Below, piece after piece: positions 44,798 to 54,774 of a DNA stretch of 64,000 nucleotides (position 1 is the first letter of the stretch; each line of letters opens with the position of its first letter). Below the pieces are notes generated by a model. The model made no database searches. It saw nothing but the letters and a program-made list of their open reading frames with translations, and was not told the DNA's origin. Made by a program: the position numbers and the translations under genes. The DNA comes from CAYMBP01 sp964388745. GTDB taxonomy: Bacteria > Babelota > Babeliae > Babelales > RVW-14. Where the stretch lies: NCBI GenBank assembly GCA_964388745.1, contig CAYMBP010000004.1, positions 7,746-71,745 on the forward strand. The letters are read 5' to 3'.

Positions 44798-46357
44798 TTA
44801 CCGAGCTGCTTGAATAAAACGTTTTTCTCGAATAACATTAACTTTAATTTCACCAGGAAAGGCCATCTCTTTTTCAATACGAGCAGCTATGTCTCGAGCA
44901 AGAAGTCCTGCACGAGAGTCATCAAGTCGATCTTCGTCTACAATAACACGAATCTCACGTCCAGCTTGCAAAGCATAAGCTTTTTTGACCCCTTCAAAGC
45001 CTTGAGATATTTCTTCTAACTGTTCAAGTCGTTTGATATAAGTTGACAAGGTTTCTTTACGAGCCCCAGGGCGAGAAGCTGAAATTGCATCTGCAATATG
45101 AACAATAAACCCATATATTGAGATAGGAGGAACTTCTTCATGGTGAGCAGCTATAGCGTTAACAGTGATAGGGTCTTCACCATATTCTTTTGCAAGGTTT
45201 CCTCCAATAATTGCATGAGGACCCTCAACTTCTGCTGAAATAGCTTTACCAATATCATGAAGCAAACCACCACGTGCTGCAAGGTCGCCATCTAATTTCA
45301 TTTCAGAAGCAATCATGCGAGCAAAGTAGGCAACCTCTTTGCTGTGAACCAAATTATTTTGTGTATAACTTGTTCTAAAATGTAATTTACCAAGAAGCTT
45401 TACAATCTCTTGATGCACTCCTTGAAAACCAAATTCAAGAATAGTTTGATGACCAATATCAGTAATAGTTGCATCTAGGTCAACTTCAACCTTTTGAACA
45501 GTCTCTTCAATTCTTGTTGGATTAATTCGGCCATCTTGAATAAGTTTATTTAAAGAACGTTTTGCAACTTCGCGTCGAATCGGATTGAAACCAGAGATTG
45601 TAATGATTTCAGGAGTATCTCCAATAACAAACTCCATTCCTGTTGCAAGCTCTAAAGCTTTTATATTGCGGCCCTCTTTTCCTATAATTCTTCCCTTCAT
45701 TTCTTCATTAGGAAGAGTAACAACACTTGATGAATGAAGTGTTACTTGCTCAGTAAGATACCGCTGCATTGCCGTTGCAAGTATCGCCCCAGATTTTTGC
45801 TTAGCAGTCTCACGCGCTTCGTGCTCAATTTTAGCAATTAGTTTTTGATTAGCAAGCTTAACCTCTTTTTCAAGTGATTCAAAAAGAACACGCTTTGCTT
45901 CATCTTGCTTCATAACGCTAACTCGCTCAAGCTTTGCTACAAGTTCACTGTATAATCGCTTTATTTTTGCTTCATTAGCATTGAGATCATCAAGACGTGA
46001 AAGTAAATCACGCTCTTTTTTTTGAAGATCTTTGCGCATATCATCAAGCATATCTTCTCGATGAGCAACAGCATCTTCTCTTTTTTGATACTTTGTCTGT
46101 AGCTGCTGCATTTCAACACGCGTTTTTTTTACTTCAATTTCAAATTCACTTCGTCGACGATAAATTTCATTTTTTAAATCAAGAAGCGCTTCTTTTCTTT
46201 CACGATCTATATCTTCTCGTGTTTTTTTAAGCAACTGATCAGCAGTTGTTTGCGTCTTTAAAAGACTTCTTTTTTTTAAGAAAATATAGAGTAATATCCC
46301 AATACTTCCAGCAACAATACCCGTTAAGAAGCATAAAGATTGGTACAACATATTCAT
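44798..46357 (-). CDS. rny: Ribonuclease Y
   Basis: Membrane-anchored endoribonuclease initiating mRNA decay. Domain order is typical: N-terminal helix (LCFLTGIVAGSIGILLYIFL), long charged coiled coil to about residue 190, KH domain with IIGKEGRNIKALE, and HD domain with HDIGK (about residue 370) and a later HHEE. 519 residues matches the family. No RNase E is seen in the window, so RNase Y may be the main decay enzyme. Confidence 0.95.
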   Translation of the reverse strand: MNMLYQSLCFLTGIVAGSIGILLYIFLKKRSLLKTQTTADQLLKKTREDIDRERKEALLDLKNEIYRRRSEFEIEVKKTRVEMQQLQTKYQKREDAVAHREDMLDDMRKDLQKKERDLLSRLDDLNANEAKIKRLYSELVAKLERVSVMKQDEAKRVLFESLEKEVKLANQKLIAKIEHEARETAKQKSGAILATAMQRYLTEQVTLHSSSVVTLPNEEMKGRIIGKEGRNIKALELATGMEFVIGDTPEIITISGFNPIRREVAKRSLNKLIQDGRINPTRIEETVQKVEVDLDATITDIGHQTILEFGFQGVHQEIVKLLGKLHFRTSYTQNNLVHSKEVAYFARMIASEMKLDGDLAARGGLLHDIGKAISAEVEGPHAIIGGNLAKEYGEDPITVNAIAAHHEEVPPISIYGFIVHIADAISASRPGARKETLSTYIKRLEQLEEISQGFEGVKKAYALQAGREIRVIVDEDRLDDSRAGLLARDIAARIEKEMAFPGEIKVNVIREKRFIQAAR

Positions 46358-46465
46358 GCCAAATACTCTTTCTAGTTAATATTACAAATAAACAAGGAAA
46401 ATTTTGGCATGAAAATGTTAAGGATGATCCTCCAAGAAGAGAAGATACTTTCAATTGTACTCAGA

Positions 46466-46720
46466 CTATGAAGCGTCTGCTATATGAAGAAGCTGCTTTA
46501 TTCGAGCAGCACAATTATCAAGTTGTTTATTTGCTTTTTCAAGCTCAATAGCCAGCTCAAGAGCCGTGATGATAGCGAGCTCTCCTTGTGAGAGAGCATC
46601 TTTATCTTTTACCAAATCATCGATACGCTCAATAGCCTTACATACTAAATCCTCTTGCTCATCAGTTACAAGAGAATATTGTTTGTTAAAAATTGAAATT
46701 TTTAGCTTATTTTGCATCAT
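46466..46720 (-). CDS. zapA: Cell division protein ZapA
   Basis: 84 residues. Opens with KLKISIFNKQYSLVTDEQED, the ZapA beta-hairpin (family V.I.G..Y.L....E), followed by a helical dimerisation segment with LSQGELAIITALELAIEL and a short coiled coil. ZapA bundles FtsZ filaments at midcell. The next gene upstream is a short coiled-coil protein, as expected for a Z-ring accessory pair. Ribosome binding site not obvious; overlap-free spacing of 11 bases to the upstream gene suggests coupling. Confidence 0.85.
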   Translation of the reverse strand: MMQNKLKISIFNKQYSLVTDEQEDLVCKAIERIDDLVKDKDALSQGELAIITALELAIELEKANKQLDNCAARIKQLLHIADAS

Positions 46721-46731
46721 GCATCGTTTAT

Positions 46732-46977
46732 CTAAAGAGACTTTTCAAATGTTTCAATATTACCGATGATAGTTTCAACAGCTGCTTGAACAGCCTCTTT
46801 TTCTTTTACAAGAGACTCTGCCACATGAGATTGCTTTTCAAGCTCTTTTTTGCATAAAGCATAGTCATCTTGTAATTGAATTATTTTAGTATTGAGCATA
46901 TCAATTTTATTTTTAAGCTCTTTGTTTGCTGCAACAATAAGCGTTACCTTCTCTTCGAGCTCTTCCAAATATTTCAT
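46732..46977 (-). CDS. Short coiled-coil protein, ZapB-like
   Basis: 81 residues, essentially one coiled coil (YLEELEEKVTLIVAANKELK and onward, with regular heptads). I start at 46977, six bases after AAGAAGG; a frame to 47025 adds a basic stretch without support. Composition and position directly upstream of zapA suggest a ZapB-type Z-ring factor, but coiled coils are poor evidence of homology. Confidence 0.6.
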   Translation of the reverse strand: MKYLEELEEKVTLIVAANKELKNKIDMLNTKIIQLQDDYALCKKELEKQSHVAESLVKEKEAVQAAVETIIGNIETFEKSL

Positions 46978-47082
46978 ACCTTCTTTTCCTTTTTTCCCAA
47001 CTCTACTGCTAGGCTCTTTGCCCACATGTCACAGCGTAGAAAAACAAGCAAAAAAAAAGCAATAGTTTTTTAATCTTATAAT

Positions 47083-47433
47083 TTAAACGTCTTTTACAAG
47101 ATTAACTAGTTGCGAAAATGCCTCAGGCTCAAATATTGCAAGTTGACTTAGCATTTTTCTATTGATACCAACCTGTGCATTATTAAGTTTATTAATAAAT
47201 CGAGAGTAAGAGACATCATTGCTTTTGCAAGCAGCACTAATTCGAGTAATAAATAAAGATCTAAAATCACGCTTTTTAAGACGACGACCTTTATAAGCAA
47301 ACTTTAATGCTCGAACAAGAGTCTCTTTTGCTCTTCTAAAGATGTTTTTTCTTTGTCCCCAAAAACCTTTTGTTTGCTTTAAAAGACGCTTATGTCTGCG
47401 CTTAGTGATTACACCACGCTTAACTCTACTCAT
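47083..47433 (-). CDS. rplT: 50S ribosomal protein L20
   Basis: 116 residues, highly basic N-terminus with RVKRGVITKRRHKRLLKQ and GFWGQRKNIFRRAKE, then YKGRRLKKRDFRSLFITRI and the C-terminal globular part SRFINKLNNAQVGINRKMLSQLA, all diagnostic. Binds 23S rRNA early in assembly; in several bacteria L20 also represses infC-rpmI-rplT. AAGGA precedes the ATG. Confidence 0.97.
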   Translation of the reverse strand: MSRVKRGVITKRRHKRLLKQTKGFWGQRKNIFRRAKETLVRALKFAYKGRRLKKRDFRSLFITRISAACKSNDVSYSRFINKLNNAQVGINRKMLSQLAIFEPEAFSQLVNLVKDV

Positions 47434-47496
47434 TAAAAATCCTTAATATTAAAAAAATATCTTATTAATTAACGACATCACAGTAGTTACAATTAA

Positions 47497-47694
47497 CTAC
47501 GCATAAGGAAGAAGCAGCATCACGTTTTTCTCTTGAGAGGTGTGAACGTATGCTGTAGAACGTAGCTGGCGAGACTGCTTAGCTGTTTTTGCCCAGCCAT
47601 GGTGCCTTCTAAATGCACTTGAACGTTTAATTTTGCCGCCAGCGGTTTTTCTAAATCTTTTTTTACTTGCAGAATGTGTTTTCATTTTTGGCAT
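47497..47694 (-). CDS. rpmI: 50S ribosomal protein L35
   Basis: 65 residues beginning PKMKTHSASKKRFRKT, the family signature, followed by GGKIKRSSAFRRHHGWAKT. I start at 47694, preceded by AAAGGAA; the longer frame to 47730 runs into the infC end. Central member of infC-rpmI-rplT. Confidence 0.96.
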   Translation of the reverse strand: MPKMKTHSASKKRFRKTAGGKIKRSSAFRRHHGWAKTAKQSRQLRSTAYVHTSQEKNVMLLLPYA

Positions 47695-47719
47695 AATAAT
47701 TCCTTTTAATAAACTTCTT

Positions 47720-48283
47720 TTAACGGACAAAGTAAATCTTAATCCATAATGAACCAGCTTTACTCTCTTTTTCAGAAGTTAATACCCCTCCAAAATTTTC
47801 TTCGGAGAGATCTTGCTCTATTCGTTCAAAAAACTTTTTACCTAAGTCAGCCATCATAATAACTTCTCGTCCTTTAAACTGAAGAGTAAGCTTTACCTTT
47901 TTACCCTCTTTAAAGAACTGAATGGCCTTGTTCAATTTGGTCCGATAATCTTGATCTCCAATATTCGGACGCATTTTGATTTCTTTTATTTGAATTACTT
48001 TTTGATTCTTTTTTGCATCATTAAGTTGCTTTTTTTTGTCGTAAAGAAACTTTCCATAATCCATAAGTTTAACAACAACTAACCCCTCTTTTTCTCCTAC
48101 CTGAACAAGGTCTAATCCTTGATCATCAGCTAAATTTAAAGCTTCACTTTTAGAAAGCACCCCATGATTATGACCATGATCATCAATAACCATCATTGAT
48201 GAAGCTTTAATATTTTGGTTAATAATATGTTTTGCTAACGATCCAGTATTTCGGTTACCACCATCTTTAAAAACCTTACTCAC
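47720..48283 (-). CDS. infC: Translation initiation factor IF-3
   Basis: 187 residues. N-terminal domain INQNIKASSMMVIDDHGHNHGVL (family VNE.IRA..V.LI...G...G), linker, and C-terminal domain with EIKMRPNIGDQDYRTKLNKA and FKEGKKVKLTLQFKGRE. The start is GTG, overlapping the recA stop by eight bases, with a moderate AGGGG upstream. Many bacteria use a rare infC start (AUU) for self-regulation; GTG here is only mildly discriminating. The C-terminus ends IKIYFVR rather than the basic K-rich tail. Confidence 0.95.
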   Translation of the reverse strand: MSKVFKDGGNRNTGSLAKHIINQNIKASSMMVIDDHGHNHGVLSKSEALNLADDQGLDLVQVGEKEGLVVVKLMDYGKFLYDKKKQLNDAKKNQKVIQIKEIKMRPNIGDQDYRTKLNKAIQFFKEGKKVKLTLQFKGREVIMMADLGKKFFERIEQDLSEENFGGVLTSEKESKAGSLWIKIYFVR

Positions 48284-49331
48284 TCTTAGGCCCCTGTTCT
48301 AGATTAAATAGCTTTTTATAAACAAGATCATAAATCTTTTTAAACAATGCATCATCCTCTTTTAATTTTTTTAATACAGCATCTCGTCCTTGACCAATTT
48401 TTTCAGAGCCGGCTGAAAACCATGCACCAGACTGTTGAATAAAATTATTTTTAAGCGCCGCATCTAGTAAATCAAGCTCTCGAGAAATACCAACTCCATA
48501 GACAAGATCAACTTCAACTCGCTTAAATGGAGGAGCTAATTTATTTTTTACCACTTTAACTGCAACGCGATTACCAAAAACTTCATCATTTTTTTTCAAT
48601 GATGCAATGCGTCGAATATCCAACCTAACTGAAGCATAAAACTTAAGCGCATTACCCCCTGTTGTCGTCTCATTATTGCCAAAGGGCATAGAATTAATTT
48701 TGCTTCGTATTTGATTAATAAATACCAACGAAGTTTTTGATTTATGGACAATAGGCGTTAGTTTACGCAATGCTTGAGACATTAACCGAGCCTGAAGCCC
48801 AACATGAGCGTCTCCCATATCCCCATCAATTTCAGCTTTTGGAACAAGTGCTGCTACGGAGTCAATAACAATCATATCAACAGCTCCAGAACGCGTAAGC
48901 ATTTCAGCAATTTCAAGAGCTTGCTCTCCATAGTCTGGCTGAGAAATAATAAGATCATCAATATTGATACCTATGTTTTGAGCATACGTAGGATCAAGCG
49001 CATGTTCCGCGTCAATAAATGCACAAATACCCCCAGCCTTTTGAATCTGGGCAATTGCATGCAAAGTAAGCGTTGTCTTACCAGACGCTTCAGGTCCGTA
49101 AATTTCAGTTACTCTTCCACGAGGAAGACCCCCAACACCAAGAGCATGATCTATAAGGAGAGACCCTGTTGAAATAGTATCAACGGCAACTGCTGATTGC
49201 TGACCAAGCAACATAACCGAGCCTTTACCAAACTCTTTGTCTATTTGAGCAAAAGTAGCTTCAAGCGCTTTTATACGCTCATCATGCTGACCGGATGCCC
49301 GTTTTGTACTGTTTTTTTGCGTTTGTGACAT
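48276..49331 (-). CDS. recA: Recombinase RecA
   Basis: Strand-exchange ATPase and LexA co-protease. 351 residues with Walker A GPEASGKTT at about 79-87, Walker B MIVIDSVAALVPKAE, loop L1 (DGDMGDAHVGLQAR) and loop L2 (INQIRSKINSMPFGNNETTTGGNALKFY, given here as separate blocks MPFGN and TTTGGNALKFY). No intein. A weak GAAAG site precedes the ATG. Directly heads infC-rpmI-rplT, an uncommon association. Confidence 0.97.
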   Translation of the reverse strand: MSQTQKNSTKRASGQHDERIKALEATFAQIDKEFGKGSVMLLGQQSAVAVDTISTGSLLIDHALGVGGLPRGRVTEIYGPEASGKTTLTLHAIAQIQKAGGICAFIDAEHALDPTYAQNIGINIDDLIISQPDYGEQALEIAEMLTRSGAVDMIVIDSVAALVPKAEIDGDMGDAHVGLQARLMSQALRKLTPIVHKSKTSLVFINQIRSKINSMPFGNNETTTGGNALKFYASVRLDIRRIASLKKNDEVFGNRVAVKVVKNKLAPPFKRVEVDLVYGVGISRELDLLDAALKNNFIQQSGAWFSAGSEKIGQGRDAVLKKLKEDDALFKKIYDLVYKKLFNLEQGPKSE

Positions 49332-49351
49332 TATGTTTCATCTTTCGATCT

Positions 49352-51316
49352 CTAGCGTGAATGAGCAAATTGGCTCAAAACGTCTTCATCAATTTTTATT
49401 GTAGCAAGTTTTCTTAAAGATGCAATAATAGCATTAACATAAGGCTGTTTTTGCTTAATAAGCTCTTTATCTTGAGCTCCTTTTTCCTCATTGGCAATTT
49501 TTATGCTTTCATCTTTCTCTGACTCAAGCAACCGAACGAAAACCTTATCATTATTTTGTGCGGTTAACTGCATGAGCTGTTTTTGATGAGTAATTCCAAA
49601 AACCTTAGTCGCAGCTCCTCGTATTCCTTTCAATTGAGGAATAGTACCTCTTCGAGTTACTTTTGAAGTTGTAGCGTACTCGTAGTTATTGTTTTTTGCA
49701 AAATCTTCAAGGGATTTTTCATTCTGAAAAAGAGTTTCGCTTGTTTCTTTGGCTACCTTATTAATCGCTTCATGAGCTTGCTCTTTATAGTAAGCTTCGC
49801 GCACTTCTTCAATTATCTCTTCTTGCTTTGGAATAAAGCTTTTTTGAATTTCTTCAACATGGTATACAACAAAAAGATGTTCATTTCCAGCATAGCCATA
49901 CGGCATATCTTTTCTTGCCTTAAAAATACTCTGTGCAAGAGAGCCTTTAAAGCCTGGGGCTTTTTGGTCACTCATACTTACGGTCTCTTTTTTAGACCGA
50001 TCTGAAATACCAAGATCTTCTAGAAATTTATTTAAAGAATCTTTTTTACCTTTTTTTAAATCGTGTATCAAGTGCTCAATATTACCACGAAGATCATTTA
50101 GAGCTCGTTTGCCTTGAAGTGTTTTTCGAATCTCATCTCGAACTTCTTCAAATGGTTTCTCTTGTGCTGCAATGCGATCTATTAATTGTAGAATCTCTAC
50201 ACCCTTAACAGTTTTAACGGCTGGCGAAATTTCGCCAGAATTTTTTAACCTAAATGCTGCATTTTCAAAAGCATCATCAGTATGAGTACCCCGTGTAAAG
50301 TAATCTATAACCCCATCATTTTTTTTAGTTTTGGTATCAATAGAATGCTTTTTAACTAACTCAACAAAAGAATCTGGATTCCTTTGTAATTGGTCAAGCA
50401 CTTCTTGAACAAGTTTATCATCAACAGCATTTGCATTTAAGACAATAGTTCGCAATTTGACTTTAGGCTTAATGCGAAATAGTGTTGATTTATTTTTTTC
50501 ATAAAATTGTTTAATTAACGTATCATCAACAGTTACAAGTTTAGTATAATCTTCTATAGGAATGCTCCATGTGGTTACTAAACGCTTTTCTGGAATGCGA
50601 TAAGACTCTTGAACACGCATATAAAAATAATCAAGGTCACTTTTTGAAATCTCTTTTTTTCTAGCAGCCTCTAAAAACTGCTCAAACGGGATAGTCATAA
50701 CTTCAAAACTTTTTGATCCTCGATGTTTTAAGTAAAGAGCCCGTGCCTCTTTTTTAGGAATATAGTGAGACATCATTAATGCCTGATTAACAATATCACG
50801 TTCAAACTCAATTTCTTTTGTTGATTCAAATTGAGCAGGTGTTAATGAAAGCCTATGTACATAGTCCTGATAAGCATCCATATTTATAACCCCTTGCTCA
50901 TTGACAATGTTTTGCGGAATTGAGTTAACTAAAAGTTCTTTAAAAACATCACGGTCAATAGAGATATTGTATTTATTTTTTAGACTATCGAGAAGTGTCC
51001 CATTAATGCTTCTATCAAGAGCAATTGCTTGAGGTGTCTTATTTCCCAACAAACTCTGCATAAACATCTCTTCAGAAAAACCGTAATTTTGCGCATAGGA
51101 CTTAATCATGGATATCTGATTTTGCAACTCTGCAAAAGAACGATAGTATTCTTCAAATGGAACTTTTACCCCATTAACCGAGGCAATAGACTTACGGGTA
51201 TGCACATGAGGGCTTGAAAAAAATAGTGCAAAACCTCCAGGCAATGCTAGCGCCAAAATGGCAAAATAGATAACACCTGTATACTTTTTTACTTCTCGCC
51301 TAAACGAAGAAATCAT
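49352..51316 (-). CDS. ppiD: Membrane-anchored SurA/PpiD-type peptidyl-prolyl isomerase
   Basis: 654 residues; periplasmic chaperone for outer-membrane and secreted proteins. An N-terminal cytoplasmic stub and helix (YFAILALALPGGFALFF) anchor it; a SurA-N-like domain begins ASVNGVKVPFEEYYRSF; a parvulin domain lies at about 265-365 (AFENAAFRLKNSGEISPAVKT, family signature F...AF.L..GEIS.pv.t). The C-terminal part may hold a second, degenerate parvulin. AAAGGA precedes the ATG. Useful for a bacterium exporting many proteins. Confidence 0.85.
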   Translation of the reverse strand: MISSFRREVKKYTGVIYFAILALALPGGFALFFSSPHVHTRKSIASVNGVKVPFEEYYRSFAELQNQISMIKSYAQNYGFSEEMFMQSLLGNKTPQAIALDRSINGTLLDSLKNKYNISIDRDVFKELLVNSIPQNIVNEQGVINMDAYQDYVHRLSLTPAQFESTKEIEFERDIVNQALMMSHYIPKKEARALYLKHRGSKSFEVMTIPFEQFLEAARKKEISKSDLDYFYMRVQESYRIPEKRLVTTWSIPIEDYTKLVTVDDTLIKQFYEKNKSTLFRIKPKVKLRTIVLNANAVDDKLVQEVLDQLQRNPDSFVELVKKHSIDTKTKKNDGVIDYFTRGTHTDDAFENAAFRLKNSGEISPAVKTVKGVEILQLIDRIAAQEKPFEEVRDEIRKTLQGKRALNDLRGNIEHLIHDLKKGKKDSLNKFLEDLGISDRSKKETVSMSDQKAPGFKGSLAQSIFKARKDMPYGYAGNEHLFVVYHVEEIQKSFIPKQEEIIEEVREAYYKEQAHEAINKVAKETSETLFQNEKSLEDFAKNNNYEYATTSKVTRRGTIPQLKGIRGAATKVFGITHQKQLMQLTAQNNDKVFVRLLESEKDESIKIANEEKGAQDKELIKQKQPYVNAIIASLRKLATIKIDEDVLSQFAHSR

Positions 51317-51638
51317 CCACTGTCCTTTCTATATAATACACAGAGGCAATTAAACTATAAGGCTTATATCACATCAACTTTTTTGAAAAACTAATTCAAC
51401 TGAAGTCTACCGTATAACCTATTTTTTTCCAAATTTTTCTGACTACTTTTTTAATAGTCCGGCTCAGAAGGATAAATAAAAAGGCAGATAAAAATACTCA
51501 AATTAAAACATTTTTTATTATCATGGATAAGAAATATAAAAATATATTTCGTCCAACAGAAGAAGCGAGAATGGCTTTTTTAATTATTTTTATTAAAATT
51601 ATGAAGAATTGAAAAATGGTGGCCCAATGAGGAAGAAT
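51317..51638. other. Intergenic region, nothing recognised
   Basis: About 320 bp of AT-rich sequence between miaA and the ppiD-like gene. No promoter with both boxes, RNA gene or repeat was seen. Confidence 0.5.
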
Positions 51639-52592
51639 TTATTTCTCTATAGAAAACTTTTTCCACTGTTGAGCAACTTCTTTGATTTTTTCTTTTGAGG
51701 AAGAAGAGAAAGAAATTAAAGAATATGTAGCCTGATTTTGATCAAGCTGCTCCATAAAGCTTCTCCAAAAAGCCATTTGTCGTTTTGCATATTTCCATGT
51801 TTGTACAATAATTTTTTCTTGAACTGTTTTAAGTGGTTTACTCTTGCCACTTCGTATCCACTCAAATAACAAATCATATCCTATGAATCCTTTTTGTATG
51901 ATAAACTTTTCCCATGGAGAATCAATAAGACGCTCGGCCTCTTCTATCCATCCATCTAACTCTAGCATTTTTTGGCTTCTATTCGTTATCCGCCTATGTA
52001 ATTCTAATCGATCTGGCATTATGTAAACAAAAAATGGATTAACTTGTGGCATAAATTGTGGCTTAAGCTGAGAAGGAGGGAGTCCTGTTTTTTGCCAAAG
52101 CTCAAGAGCCCTTTTAATTCGATAATAATCATGAGGATGTAAGTCTTGAGCTCGACGCGAGTCAATTTTTTTAAGATATTCCCACGCATCTAAGGAAGAT
52201 TCAAAAAGGGGAAGTTGTTGATAGTTTTTATTCTCTTGAGAGGGAGTAATCAATGAGAAGAAGAGTGATTTTATGTAAAAAAATGTTCCTCCAACAATAA
52301 CGGGTGTGTGATTATAAGCTTTACATTCATTAATGACTTTAATAGACTGATCAACAAAAAATTGGGCATCAATATTATTTGGAGTATCCATTTGATCAAA
52401 TAGATAAGTCTTGAAAGGATAATTTTGCCAAAAAGGTTTTGCTGTTCCAATCTGTAAAGGAGTATAAAATTGAGCCGCATCAGCATTAATCATTGCTCCT
52501 GTTAAATGATCTGTGCATAGTTCTTCAGCCAAGGATGTTTTGCCGGATCCTGTTGGGCCGGCTATGATAAGGACTTTTGGTTGATGATTCAT
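51639..52592 (-). CDS. miaA: tRNA dimethylallyltransferase MiaA
   Basis: Adds an isopentenyl group to A37 of UNN-reading tRNAs. P-loop AGPTGSGKTSLAEEL at about 11-25, then the NADAAQFYTPLQIGTAKP block (family DS.QVY..mdIGTAKP, with A replacing the usual S), the GGTFFYIKSL block and RRAQDLHPHDYYRIKRALE. 317 residues is normal. The dimethylallyl donor would come from an isoprenoid pathway or the host. Starts six bases after the carD stop. Confidence 0.94.
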   Translation of the reverse strand: MNHQPKVLIIAGPTGSGKTSLAEELCTDHLTGAMINADAAQFYTPLQIGTAKPFWQNYPFKTYLFDQMDTPNNIDAQFFVDQSIKVINECKAYNHTPVIVGGTFFYIKSLFFSLITPSQENKNYQQLPLFESSLDAWEYLKKIDSRRAQDLHPHDYYRIKRALELWQKTGLPPSQLKPQFMPQVNPFFVYIMPDRLELHRRITNRSQKMLELDGWIEEAERLIDSPWEKFIIQKGFIGYDLLFEWIRSGKSKPLKTVQEKIIVQTWKYAKRQMAFWRSFMEQLDQNQATYSLISFSSSSKEKIKEVAQQWKKFSIEK

Positions 52593-52598
52593 ATAAGA

Positions 52599-53162
52599 TT
52601 ATGGTAAACTCGCTTGTGAAAATTTTTTGTCATTATTTGCTTGAATGTCATCATCAATAATAAGTCGTTTAAATGGTAAACGCAAGCTTTGAATAACAAC
52701 TTCTCGCTCTAATTTCAATGCAACTTGTAGTTCTTGTGAAATAAGCGACTCAGTTGTCTGCAAAAGACTTCGCTCCCCAAAAGAGAGGTCTTTTTGTTGT
52801 CCAACATACATAAGGTCTCGATAAATTTTTGCTAATTCTAAAATGCTGCCGGACTGAATACGAAAATGATAATCTTTATTTCTTCTGTTCCACGCGCTTG
52901 GTGTAAAGTCGACTGTATCAAGTTTTCGCTCAGGCCTACATTGAAGCTCTTGAAAAACAAGATCTATTACTTGTTGATCGCTTGGATAACGCAATCCGAC
53001 ACTTTCAATATTATACTCTGGAACAAGAATTGTCATTTCTTTAAATATAAATGTTAATTTAATAAAAGAAATTTGTTTTTTTGAAACAAATTTCTTGATA
53101 ACTTCATCTACTCGAGCAATACCATGTCCAGGATATACAATTTTATCATTTAATTTGAACAT
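52599..53162 (-). CDS. carD: CarD/CdnL-family transcription regulator
   Basis: 187 residues. N-terminal RNA-polymerase-interacting Tudor-like domain starts FKLNDKIVYPGHGIARVDEV (family F..GD.VVYP.HGVG.v..I), and the rest is the helical DNA-binding domain with SGSILELAKIYRDLM and LSFGERSLLQTTESLI. CdnL/CarD stabilises open complexes at housekeeping, often rRNA, promoters. AAAGGT precedes the ATG. Transcribed with miaA. Confidence 0.93.
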   Translation of the reverse strand: MFKLNDKIVYPGHGIARVDEVIKKFVSKKQISFIKLTFIFKEMTILVPEYNIESVGLRYPSDQQVIDLVFQELQCRPERKLDTVDFTPSAWNRRNKDYHFRIQSGSILELAKIYRDLMYVGQQKDLSFGERSLLQTTESLISQELQVALKLEREVVIQSLRLPFKRLIIDDDIQANNDKKFSQASLP

Positions 53163-53198
53163 TACCTTACCTTTCCCCTGAAGCTTTTTTGAGAATTT

Positions 53199-54539
53199 TT
53201 ACTGCTTACCTGAAAAGAGCAGACTAGGTGGCACAAGCTCATCAAATTGAGTAAAGGAAGGCTTTATATTCGGCTTGGTAAACAGCGAGTCTTTCTCTTC
53301 TTTTTCTACATTAATACTACAATAATGTTCAAACACCTTAATAACAACAACTCCTATTGCAACAGGAACTTTAACCCACATTTCCTGAAACCAGCTTTCG
53401 CTCCTTCCTTTTTGATGAGCTCTTAGCTTGTGCAATGTTTTTTGCAAGGATCCAGCAAGTGAATTTAAAGCATCAACAGTGTCGTTGATAGGCATTGAAC
53501 TTACAATAGAGTATACAGCAACAACATCATCTACCACACTAAATAATGTTCGTGAAAAATAATTGCTTTCAGGTATCATTTTTTTTTCTTGTAAGTCATA
53601 AAGATCATTCATGTTTTTAATTGCAGAAGATCCTAATGATTGATGAAGAGTTGTTAAGACGTTAATATATTCTTTAAAAAGAATGAACGCGCAACAAATC
53701 TCTTTTTCTCGATTGTTTGAAAAGGATGCTTGAGAGAGAAGAGGATGATTTTCAAGCTCATCTTTGAAAAACAAGGAAAAAGCTTGTCGTGGAAATTGAG
53801 AGTCAGCATTACAAAATCCTTCTAAGACGTTCCAACATTCGAATAAAGCAGATGCATCATTTCTCTCTAAAAGGACAACCAATGCATCACGAATTTTAGA
53901 TGAGTGCACTTGAAATATAATCTCTTTAAGCGGCATAAGATTAATAATATCCTGAGAAACGGCTTCATCGCTCACTGTATTACCTGTTCCAAAAAACCAA
54001 AGTGATTCAACAAACCAAGAGACTAGCTTCTTTGTTTTTTTTCGAGACATTGCACAATTGGCTAATGATTGCTTAAAATCATCAATCGTAACAAGCGACT
54101 TAATTGGCAACCCTCTAATTTCATTATATAAGCGATTTCGAAGATCAAGAATTGTATTTTTTTGCGCAATTCCTGCAACTTTATCATCTTCATTAAGATA
54201 TACATCAAGCTTGCTGATAATTTTTTCTTTTAGACGGACACACTTATCCCAAAACCACTTACTTAAACTTTCTTGGTTTTGACAGAGAATATCTTTAAGA
54301 TACAAGGTATGAGGTTTAATTTGAGTGGCATATGTTGCAAGTTCACATTCCTTCCAGTGAAATCCAAAGCTTTCGTCAATAGCTTCAGATTTATATAAAT
54401 GCTCTGGAAGACAACGACAACGATAAGTGTCATCTGAAAATGGTGGCTTAAAAGAATGAGAATAAATAGTTAAGCTAACGCTAACAAATGAAGCAAAAAG
54501 AAGGGATACAACGATGCTTTTATACGCTGGGCATTTCAT
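53199..54539 (-). CDS. Exported hypothetical protein
   Basis: 446 residues, no recognised family. Signal peptide YKSIVVSLLFASFVSVSLT. The mature N-terminus has a small Cys pair (RCRC) and the rest is helical with charged heptad stretches; a single hydrophobic segment near the C-terminus (VKVPVAIGVVVIKVF) may anchor it. AAAGGG precedes the ATG. Confidence 0.72.
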   Translation of the reverse strand: MKCPAYKSIVVSLLFASFVSVSLTIYSHSFKPPFSDDTYRCRCLPEHLYKSEAIDESFGFHWKECELATYATQIKPHTLYLKDILCQNQESLSKWFWDKCVRLKEKIISKLDVYLNEDDKVAGIAQKNTILDLRNRLYNEIRGLPIKSLVTIDDFKQSLANCAMSRKKTKKLVSWFVESLWFFGTGNTVSDEAVSQDIINLMPLKEIIFQVHSSKIRDALVVLLERNDASALFECWNVLEGFCNADSQFPRQAFSLFFKDELENHPLLSQASFSNNREKEICCAFILFKEYINVLTTLHQSLGSSAIKNMNDLYDLQEKKMIPESNYFSRTLFSVVDDVVAVYSIVSSMPINDTVDALNSLAGSLQKTLHKLRAHQKGRSESWFQEMWVKVPVAIGVVVIKVFEHYCSINVEKEEKDSLFTKPNIKPSFTQFDELVPPSLLFSGKQ

Positions 54540-54774
54540 CGCAAACCCTTTCGGTTACATAATGACAAAAGTCATGTAACAGTAACGATTATAACTAATT
54601 TACCGAGGGCATGTCTTTTTGACACATATGACCCTCATCCGCTTATTAAGGCCTGCCCCCCAACCCCTTTGAATAACATAACACAAACAGTATAGAGAGA
54701 GGAATAAATATTATTATTTATCTTAAAACCCCTTATAAGTTACCCTTTTATTCATGGTAATATTCTTTTTGATC